Shown here: piece by piece, positions 52,223-57,050 of the stretch
How the letters are laid out: every line of letters starts with the position of its first letter
Numbering within the stretch: position 1 is the first letter of the stretch
The notes under the pieces: generated by a model
Database searches by the model: none
What the model saw: only the letters and a program-made list of their open reading frames with translations
Told to the model about the DNA's origin: nothing
Origin: Methylobacterium frigidaeris
GTDB taxonomy: Bacteria; Pseudomonadota; Alphaproteobacteria; Rhizobiales; Beijerinckiaceae
Reading direction: 5' to 3'
DNA: 57,050 bases
Assembly: GCF_022179185.1 (NCBI RefSeq)
Contig: NZ_BPQJ01000043.1
Location: forward strand, 1 to 57,050
Program-made: the position numbers and the translations under genes

Positions 52223-53230
52223 ATGTCGCGCCCGACCCGTCGCGTCCTCCTCGCCGGCGGGGCCGCCTGCCTGGCCGCTCCGTACGTGGCCCGTGCCGCC
52301 GAGCCGGACTTCCGGCTGAAGCTCGGCAACATCGTCTCGGCGGACCATCCGCTCAACGTCGCCATGGCCCGCGTGCGCGACCGCGTCGCGCGCGAGACCG
52401 ACGGCAAGGTGATGATCGAGCTGTTTCCCAAGAACCAGCTCGGCTCGGATGCCGACATGTTGAGCCAGCTGCGCTCTGGCGCCCTCGAGCTCTTCGCCCA
52501 GACCGGGGTGCTCATGTCGACGCTGGTGCCGGTCGCCTCGATCAGCGGCGTCGGCTTCGCCTTCCCGACCTACGACAAGGTCTGGGAAGCCCTCGATGGC
52601 CCGCTCGGCCGACACGTCCGGGGCGCGTTCGAGAAGGCCAACCTCGTCTGCATGGAGAAGTCCTACAATCACGGCTTCCGGCAGACAACCTCGTCCACGA
52701 AGCCGATCCGCACCCCGAACGACTTCAGCGGCTTCAAGATCCGGGTACCGCCCTCCCCGCTCTGGACCTCGATGTTCAAGTCCTTCGGGGCGGCGCCGGT
52801 CTCGATTCCCTGGGCCGAGACCTACTCGGCGATGCAGACGAGGATCGCGGACGGGCTGGAGCAACCGCTGATCGGGCTGCTCGTCGACAAGATGTACGAG
52901 GTGCAGAAGTACTGCTCGCTCACCAACCACATGTGGGACGGGTTCTGGGTGCTGGCCAACCGCAAGGCCTGGGAGCGCATTCCGCCGAACCTGCGCGACA
53001 TCCTCGAGCGCAACATCAACGAGGAGGCCCTGGTGCAGCGGCGCGAGGTCGAGCACATGAACGCGACGCTGCAATCAAAGCTGCAGACGCTCGGCCTGCA
53101 GTTCTTCGAGGTCGAGAACGCCGCCTTCCGGGACCGCCTCGTCTCCTCCGGCTTCTACCAGGAATGGCGCAAGCGCTACGGCGACGAGGCCTGGGGGCTG
53201 CTCGAGGCGACGACGGGCAAGCTCGGGTGA
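52223..53230 (+). CDS. Orphan TRAP transporter substrate-binding protein (DctP family)
   Basis: The 335-residue protein has a twin-arginine-type signal (RPTRRVLLAGGAACLAAPYVARA) and a DctP domain: LGNIVSADHPLNVAMARVRDRV fragments, GKVMIELFPKNQLGSDADMLSQLRSGALE in parts, and the ligand Arg in GFKIRVPPSP. The C-terminus is normal for the family. TRAP systems need DctQ and DctM membrane partners; neither is in the window, so it either works with distant genes or acts alone. ATG 52223 has GAGGG nine bases before it. An alpha/beta hydrolase follows after 159 bp. Confidence 0.87.
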   Translation: MSRPTRRVLLAGGAACLAAPYVARAAEPDFRLKLGNIVSADHPLNVAMARVRDRVARETDGKVMIELFPKNQLGSDADMLSQLRSGALELFAQTGVLMSTLVPVASISGVGFAFPTYDKVWEALDGPLGRHVRGAFEKANLVCMEKSYNHGFRQTTSSTKPIRTPNDFSGFKIRVPPSPLWTSMFKSFGAAPVSIPWAETYSAMQTRIADGLEQPLIGLLVDKMYEVQKYCSLTNHMWDGFWVLANRKAWERIPPNLRDILERNINEEALVQRREVEHMNATLQSKLQTLGLQFFEVENAAFRDRLVSSGFYQEWRKRYGDEAWGLLEATTGKLG

Positions 53231-53389
53231 TGGCGGTGCAGCGCCGCGGGCCTGGCGGCCCTCCGACCCGGCGCGGCGCGAGCCGTCGATTCCGCCCTGG
53301 ACCGTGGATCCGGGTGGGCTGAAGGCCTGGAGCATCCCTGAGGAACTGATCTGCGAATCCACCCTGTCCTCTCACCCGGAGACCCGAGC

Positions 53390-54250
53390 ATGACCCCGAT
53401 CGCGAGCCGCTTCGCCGACCTCGACGGCGCGAGCCTGCACTACCTCGATGCCGGCGCGGGCGACGCCGTCGTCCTCGTGCACGGCATCCCGCAGACCTCT
53501 CACGAGTGGCGCCACATCCTGCCGCGCCTCGCCCAACGCTACCGGGTGATCGCCCCGGACCTGCGCGGGCTCGGCGATTCCTCGCGGCCCGCCACGGGTT
53601 ACGACAAGAAGACGCTCGCGCATGACGTCTGGCAGCTCGTGCACGACCACCTCGGCATCGAGCGCTTCTTTCTCGTCGGGCACGACTGGGGCGGACCGGT
53701 GGCCTTCTCGCTCGCGGCCCAGCGCCGGGAGGCCGTGCGCCGCCTCGCCATCCTCGACGTGGTCATCCCGGGCGACGGTGCGGATTTCTCGCAGGGTGGC
53801 CGGCGTTGGCACCACGCCTTCTTCCGCACCCTCGACCTGCCGGAGGCGCTCTGCGCCGGGCGCGAGGATCTCGTGGTGCGCTGGCTGTTCGACAATTACG
53901 GGCACAGGCCGACCGCGATCCCGGAGGCCGATCAGCGCGAGTACCTGCGTACCTACACGACCTTCGGAGCCTTCCGGGCGATGCTCGCCTTCTATCGCGC
54001 CCTGCCCCAGGACGCGGAGGACAACCGTGCGATGCTCGACCGCGACGGCAAGCTCAGGATGCCGGTCCTGGCGCTCGGCGGCGACAGGAGCTTCGGGCGC
54101 GGCCTGGAATGCATCGAATCCCTGCGCCGTGTCGCCGAGGACGTGCGCGGGGGCGTCGTGGAGGCGTGCGGGCACTGGATCCCCGAGGAGCAGCCGGATG
54201 TCCTGAGCGAGGAACTCCTCCGCTTCTTCGGTGAGGAGGATGACGGCTGA
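53390..54250 (+). CDS. Epoxide hydrolase/haloalkane-dehalogenase-like alpha/beta hydrolase
   Basis: The 286-residue protein has the HGIPQTSHEWR oxyanion segment (HGxP), DLRGLGDSSRP, and the nucleophile elbow VGHDWGG with Asp instead of Ser, the mark of epoxide hydrolases and fluoroacetate or haloalkane dehalogenases. The catalytic His is in ACGHWIPEEQP. The cap domain (about 135-205) differs among these enzymes and does not decide the substrate. CCCGGAG lies before ATG 53390. It follows the TRAP binding protein and may process its ligand (inference). Confidence 0.88.
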   Translation: MTPIASRFADLDGASLHYLDAGAGDAVVLVHGIPQTSHEWRHILPRLAQRYRVIAPDLRGLGDSSRPATGYDKKTLAHDVWQLVHDHLGIERFFLVGHDWGGPVAFSLAAQRREAVRRLAILDVVIPGDGADFSQGGRRWHHAFFRTLDLPEALCAGREDLVVRWLFDNYGHRPTAIPEADQREYLRTYTTFGAFRAMLAFYRALPQDAEDNRAMLDRDGKLRMPVLALGGDRSFGRGLECIESLRRVAEDVRGGVVEACGHWIPEEQPDVLSEELLRFFGEEDDG

Positions 54251-54266
54251 TCCGCTGGCCGACGGC

Positions 54267-54428
54267 TCAGCGCCGGGGCGGGCGGATCTCCTGCCGGACC
54301 CCACGCAACAGGTCCGTCGCGATCCGCACTTGCTCCTTCAGGCGCGCGGGCCGGTCGCGGTCACGCTCGAGGTGGGCGATGACGAAGCCGTAGCTCTTAC
54401 GGCGAACGAGGCGGGTTTCGTGGCCCAT
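54267..54428 (-). CDS. Possible small basic protein
   Basis: A 53-codon frame with ATG at 54428 and TGA at 54267 encodes a very Arg-rich product (begins MGHETRLVRRKSYGF, ends RQEIRPPRR). It starts 17 bp from the hydrolase stop, on the opposite strand. The regular amphipathic look suggests a real peptide, but I see no strong Shine-Dalgarno and no family. Confidence 0.35.
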   Translation of the reverse strand: MGHETRLVRRKSYGFVIAHLERDRDRPARLKEQVRIATDLLRGVRQEIRPPRR

Positions 54429-54608
54429 CGCGAGGTGTCACCTGTAGCAACAGCCTGTGGCACAGGTGGCGGCTAACCCTTTGTATGTCAACGCTTCTCG
54501 ATGATTCAAAGACTTAGCTATAGCTTGGCGGAAGGGGTGGGATTCGCGTGCCCGGCCGCGAGATGACAAGCATCTGATATGGAAGGGGAAATATTCTTTT
54601 CCCAGGAT

Positions 54609-54671
54609 CCATGTTGGACATTTTGTTGGACGTGATCGGCCCCTCCCCGATCAGCCTTTCCGCATCATCCG
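54609..54671. repeat. Repeat flanking the TRAP-hydrolase block, right copy
   Basis: Partner of 51866-51927. It lies in the gene-free stretch 54429-54724, which is otherwise of mixed composition with an AT-rich run near 54580-54625. Confidence 0.5.
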
Positions 54672-54724
54672 ACCGGGGCGCGGCGAGAGGTTTTCATCCC
54701 GACCGAAGAGCGGCAACCCGAACT

Positions 54725-55369
54725 CTAGACTCCGTCCTGACGCGAGCCTCGCGCCACCTCGGCGATCATCTCGTCCGGGAGCGGCCGCTGTAGCTGCAGC
54801 GCCTCATCAGTTGGCGCCTCAAGCCAGGTGCGCCACTCCTCCGCGCTGGTGAGCAGCACCGGCATCGCCTTCGGGTGTACCGGCCGGACCACGCCGTTCG
54901 CCTCCGTCGTCAGGAACGAGAACAGCCGGTGCTCCTCCGGTACGGGCTCGTCCCGCTTCGGCCCGCGCACGCCCGTCCAGGGGCGCCAGATCCCTGCAAA
55001 GGCGAAGAGAGGCCGGTTCTCATCGAGGGCGAACCACACCGGCGTCTTGCGGGGCTTCGTGTCGGCGTACTCGCTGAACGAGGTGACCGGCACCAAGCAA
55101 CGGTGTGCTGGCTTGAGCCAGGGCCGCCAGTAGGGAGAGGCGACGTTGCGCACGTTGGTGACCGGCTGGGTGCCGACCTTTGGCGGCGGCGGGAAGCCCC
55201 AACGCATCATCGTCAGCACCCGCTCACCGTCGGCGGCATGGACGACCGGCGCCATCTGGTCGGGGAAGATCCCGGGCAGCGGCGGCAGGTTGCCGGCCTC
55301 GTCGCGATCAACCGCGAAGGTGCGGCGGATCTCGTCCTGAGAGCGAGCGAGGCTGTAGAGGTTGCACAT
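54725..55369 (-). CDS. yedK: SRAP/HMCES-family protein (YedK-like)
   Basis: The 214-residue protein begins MCNLYS; after removal of Met the Cys at position 2 is the catalytic residue that bonds abasic sites in single-stranded DNA (known for YedK/HMCES). Other family residues are visible: the MMRWGF segment, NVRNVASPYWRPWLKPAHRCLVPVTSFSEY in parts (active Asn and Glu), and HPKAMPVLL with the conserved His. Length is typical (about 220). ATG is fixed by the Cys2 requirement. It is a single gene; the family is often SOS-linked, but no LexA box was identified. Confidence 0.92.
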   Translation of the reverse strand: MCNLYSLARSQDEIRRTFAVDRDEAGNLPPLPGIFPDQMAPVVHAADGERVLTMMRWGFPPPPKVGTQPVTNVRNVASPYWRPWLKPAHRCLVPVTSFSEYADTKPRKTPVWFALDENRPLFAFAGIWRPWTGVRGPKRDEPVPEEHRLFSFLTTEANGVVRPVHPKAMPVLLTSAEEWRTWLEAPTDEALQLQRPLPDEMIAEVARGSRQDGV

Positions 55370-55810
55370 GATCGGGATCGTAGCCGATCTGGCCTTCTTC
55401 GTCCCTTGATGCGGAGCGAGCGGTCAGGGAGCACACCCAGTATTGCACACCGCCACAGATCGTCCGCATGAGCAGGTGGGACGAGGCTGCTCAGAAACTC
55501 CGGGCTGCGATTACGCAACAGGGGCTCGCATCCGCCACGCCACTTTCACCGCCTACGAGTGATTAGGGTGACAGGTAGGCGAGATGCTTGCCTGGTCTGC
55601 TCTCTGAAACTGTCTTGGCGAAGCTGTCCGTGCGGAACAGGTTCGGTTCGGTCTTCTTGGAAGCGGCAACAATCTAGATCTGACAATTATATTGCCTTAA
55701 AATGCCTCTTGGTCAAGGGATCATGCTCCGATAGAGCAGCATACATAGATAATTAGTAAAGTTTAGGCATTATCCGCGCATGTTCTACATGGTTGTAGAC
55801 GCCGGTTCGA
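55370..55810. other. Intergenic region upstream of chemoreceptor gene
   Basis: About 440 bp without a supported gene. The right half (55675-55790) is AT-rich. TAAAGTTT at 55757-55764 followed after 11 bp by GCGCATGT resembles the flagellar sigma-28 promoter, perfectly in the -35 and poorly in the -10. The left half serves the SRAP gene promoter. Confidence 0.4.
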
Positions 55811-57050
55811 ATGGCGGAACGAGTGATGGCTGTGAGAAATTTCTCGCCGAAGATCGGCACGACCCTTCAGATCCTGCTCGGATCGATGGCCGTCCTGGTC
55901 GTGGTAGCGGCCGGAACTCCGATCTACGGCGACATCACCAAGCTGCGCGACAGCGCGCGTGCGGCACGCGTCGCCGACACTGGTTATGAGGTTTTCGCTG
56001 CTCTCCAGAACACTCGCACCCAGCGCGGGCCCACCCGCGTTGCCCTTGAGGCGCGCCAGCCGGCGTCCGAGGCGTTCCTCGCGATGCTCTTCACGGCACG
56101 CCAGAAAGCAGACCCGGCCCTCTCCCGGGTCACCGAACTCTGCGGGCAGATCGACTGCACAAGCGGTCGGCCTGAAGTCGCCGCTGGCCTCGCTGCGAGC
56201 GTCGCGAGGTTCTCCAGCTTGCGTGGTGAGGCGGATGCCGCTCTCGCGGTGCCGCTGGAGAAGCGGCCCTCGGGCTTGAGCAAAGCATACGCCGCCGCGG
56301 CCACCGACGTGATTGATCGGTTGGAGGCGATGTCGATCGCCTTGGGCGAAGCCATCCGAATGGCCGACACAACGACGGCCGAGCTTATGGCCGTCAAGCA
56401 GGCAGCTTGGCTTGCCCGCGACGGAGTCGGCCTGGAGCGCACGGTCCTGGCAGAGGTGCGCAGCAGAGGCGAACTCACGCCGGACCTGGACCGCAAAATG
56501 GCCGAGCTGCGCGGTCGCGCGCTGGTGAACTGGTCGGTGCTCAACGAACTCGTCGCCCGACCCGGCGTCCCGGCCGAACTGGTGGATCTGACGAATGCGG
56601 CGAAGAGCGTCACGTTCGGCACCTACGAGCGCATCCGCAAGGCAGCCTATGACGATGCGGCCGCCAAGCGCGCACCAGGCATCGGCAACGACGATCTGGA
56701 CCGCCTCGGCAATCAGGGCCTGGAAGCCCTTACTGCCATTTCGAATGCCGCGATGTCATTGGCGCGGCAGCACGCGCAGATCCGGCACTCCGAGGCAACG
56801 GCAAGGCTTGCCGGGGGGGGCGGGCTGCTTGCCGTTGCGCTCGTCCTCACCCTCATCGGGTTCGTCATCGTGCGCTGGCGGGTGATCGGCCCGATCGGCC
56901 GGATGACAATAACGATGCGCCGCCTCGCTGGCGGTGATCTCGCGGTATCTGTCGAGGGCACCGGGCGCCGCGACGAAGTTGGCGAGATGGCCACCGCCGT
57001 GCAGGTGTTCAAGGACGGCCTGATCCGCGCCCGCGCACTGGAGGAGGAGA
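55811..57050 (+). CDS. Methyl-accepting chemotaxis protein, 3' end cut by window
   Basis: The open frame runs off the right edge. A signal or first membrane helix (LQILLGSMAVLVVVAAG, about residues 20-36) is followed by a periplasmic sensor region of about 320 residues with mostly helical character. A second helix comes next (GLLAVALVLTLIGFVIV), then a HAMP domain (RWRVIGPIGRMTITMRRLAGGDL, here in part, and EVGEMATAVQVFKD). The methyl-accepting signalling domain lies beyond the window. ATG 55811 and ATG 55826 are in frame; a TAG at 55796 blocks longer starts. The ligand is unknown. Confidence 0.88.
   Translation, partial: MAERVMAVRNFSPKIGTTLQILLGSMAVLVVVAAGTPIYGDITKLRDSARAARVADTGYEVFAALQNTRTQRGPTRVALEARQPASEAFLAMLFTARQKADPALSRVTELCGQIDCTSGRPEVAAGLAASVARFSSLRGEADAALAVPLEKRPSGLSKAYAAAATDVIDRLEAMSIALGEAIRMADTTTAELMAVKQAAWLARDGVGLERTVLAEVRSRGELTPDLDRKMAELRGRALVNWSVLNELVARPGVPAELVDLTNAAKSVTFGTYERIRKAAYDDAAAKRAPGIGNDDLDRLGNQGLEALTAISNAAMSLARQHAQIRHSEATARLAGGGGLLAVALVLTLIGFVIVRWRVIGPIGRMTITMRRLAGGDLAVSVEGTGRRDEVGEMATAVQVFKDGLIRARALEEE

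Overview
The window is GC-rich DNA of alphaproteobacterial type and most likely comes from a Methylobacterium-like methylotroph. The main pointers are a XoxF-type PQQ (lanthanide) alcohol dehydrogenase, a repABC-family RepA/RepC replication pair, a TonB siderophore receptor preceded by an Irr-like iron box, and dispersed palindromic repeats typical of Rhizobiales. Because repA and repC sit in the middle, the DNA is probably part of a large plasmid or chromid, not the main chromosome (inference). No rRNA, tRNA, CRISPR array, phage or intact insertion sequence was seen.

Layout. 0-5.3 kb: small-molecule enzymes (GhrA-like reductase, type II haloacid dehalogenase, succinate-semialdehyde-type dehydrogenase, tandem GNAT protein, YjlB-like cupin). 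5.3-8.1 kb: multi-PAS hybrid histidine kinase. 8.4-13 kb: two overlapping glycosyltransferase genes, the second a 1212-residue fusion. 13-16.6 kb: TonB siderophore receptor and a SAM methyltransferase. 16.75-21.5 kb: aldarate module (LysR regulator, 5-dehydro-4-deoxyglucarate dehydratase, galactarate dehydratase, SMP-30 lactonase). 21.5-25.3 kb: type I secretion ABC exporter and HlyD adaptor with no substrate gene. 26-38.3 kb: a long cluster in which an epimerase, an SDR, a flavin monooxygenase and a complete dipeptide-type ABC importer lie next to a D-carbamoylase, a hydantoin-racemase-like protein and a hydantoinase; a decayed hicAB toxin-antitoxin remnant lies inside it. 38.3-42 kb: SDR, HWE-type histidine kinase, MAPEG protein, catalase-like protein. 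42.7-45.5 kb: repC and repA in tandem, without repB, separated by 270 bp that hold a good candidate for the antisense ctRNA. 45.7-48.8 kb: lytic transglycosylase and XoxF-like dehydrogenase. 49-51.4 kb: FAD aromatic-type monooxygenase overlapping its MarR regulator, with a palindromic operator upstream. 52.2-57 kb: orphan TRAP binding protein, epoxide-hydrolase-like enzyme, SRAP/YedK protein and a methyl-accepting chemotaxis protein cut by the window edge.

How the genes work together. Three catabolic modules can be read: aldarate to alpha-ketoglutarate semialdehyde; import and ring opening of a cyclic ureide (hydantoin-type) with an oxidative branch; and MarR-controlled oxidation of an aromatic or polyketide-like compound. 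The most distinctive points are the repB-less replication unit with its ctRNA, the oxidase-plus-hydantoinase cluster, the three-part glycosyltransferase, and several families of intergenic repeats. All assignments come from reading motifs and translations; no database search was run.
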